Shown here: positions 40,957 to 41,011 of the stretch, in pieces
How positions within the stretch are numbered: the first letter of the stretch is position 1
How the letters are laid out: the number at the start of each line of letters is the position of its first letter
Assembly: GCF_003696215.1 (NCBI RefSeq)
Contig: NZ_RFFG01000071.1
Coordinates: 1-41,011, forward strand
Direction of reading: 5' to 3'
Length of the DNA: 41,011 bases
Source: Actinomadura harenae
GTDB taxonomy: Bacteria; Actinomycetota; Actinomycetes; Streptosporangiales; Streptosporangiaceae
Notes under the pieces: model-generated
What the model was told of the DNA's origin: nothing
Seen by the model: only the letters and a program-made list of their open reading frames with translations
Databases searched by the model: none
Program-made: the position numbers and the translations under genes

Positions 40957-41011
40957 TGGCTGGTGCACCGGCGGGGGTGCGGCCGGAGCGGTCCCGGTCG
41001 GGGTCCGCGTC

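Noticed and set aside
40845..41011. The 3' end of the expected sugar-binding protein gene inside the window
   Set aside because: A minus-strand frame stays open here to a TAG at 40854-40856, but the stretch is dominated by two perfect hairpins and has no identifiable protein features, so I treat it as intergenic.

Overview
The window is a very GC-rich actinobacterial chromosome segment. GC is strongly biased to third codon positions, GTG and TTG starts are frequent, and many promoters appear to give leaderless mRNAs. Gene order matches the Streptomyces/Mycobacterium core block pnp - M16 peptidase - dapB ... dapA - rnj - ftsK - rodZ-like - rimO - pgsA - cinA - clgR. Family content (SCO6745-like protein, CGNR/ABATE protein, das-type sugar transporter) suggests a Streptosporangiales-type organism such as Actinomadura. 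That placement is an inference from synteny, not a measured phylogeny.

Layout. 1-3423 (+): the pnp 3' end, a strong hairpin terminator, an M16 peptidase, a small holin-like membrane protein, dapB and an overlapping transglutaminase-like gene. 3446-17882: a mosaic of single genes in both orientations that separates dapB from dapA. It holds a SCO6745-family protein, an FtsH protease, an orphan molybdate-binding lipoprotein (ModA), uracil-DNA glycosylase, an unknown polytopic membrane protein, MenA, a DHA2-type MFS exporter, a CGNR-GNAT pair, a VOC protein, a divergent MocR regulator/EamA exporter pair, a tiny membrane protein, a GH18-like exported protein and a 71-aa conserved-looking protein. 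18131-28731 (+): dapA-rnj, ftsK, rodZ-like, rimO-pgsA, cinA and clgR. These serve lysine/cell wall supply, RNA turnover, chromosome segregation, ribosome modification, phospholipid synthesis and proteolysis control.

28901-41011: dps; a TetR-controlled divergent locus with a UvrA-like drug-resistance ATPase followed by a PCMT-like methyltransferase; a divergent LysR/MFS pair; an Rrf2-nei2 operon; and a sugar operon of two ABC permeases plus a GH3 glycosidase. The last resembles dasB-dasC-dasD for chito-oligosaccharide uptake, with the solute-binding gene presumably beyond the right edge.

Main points for a second look: (1) the MocR/EamA pair, whose two ATG codons overlap inside a 31-bp inverted repeat; (2) twin TetR operators controlling a UvrA-like plus PCMT-like unit; (3) an FtsH with the pore-loop Phe replaced by Val; (4) a repeated pattern of 17-18 bp minisatellites at or near gene ends; (5) a set of genes with TANNNT-like boxes 6-8 nt before starts that lack a ribosome binding site; (6) two strong hairpins ahead of the sugar permeases. 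No CRISPR array, insertion sequence, tRNA or rRNA was seen. No gene-free stretch exceeds 300 bases.
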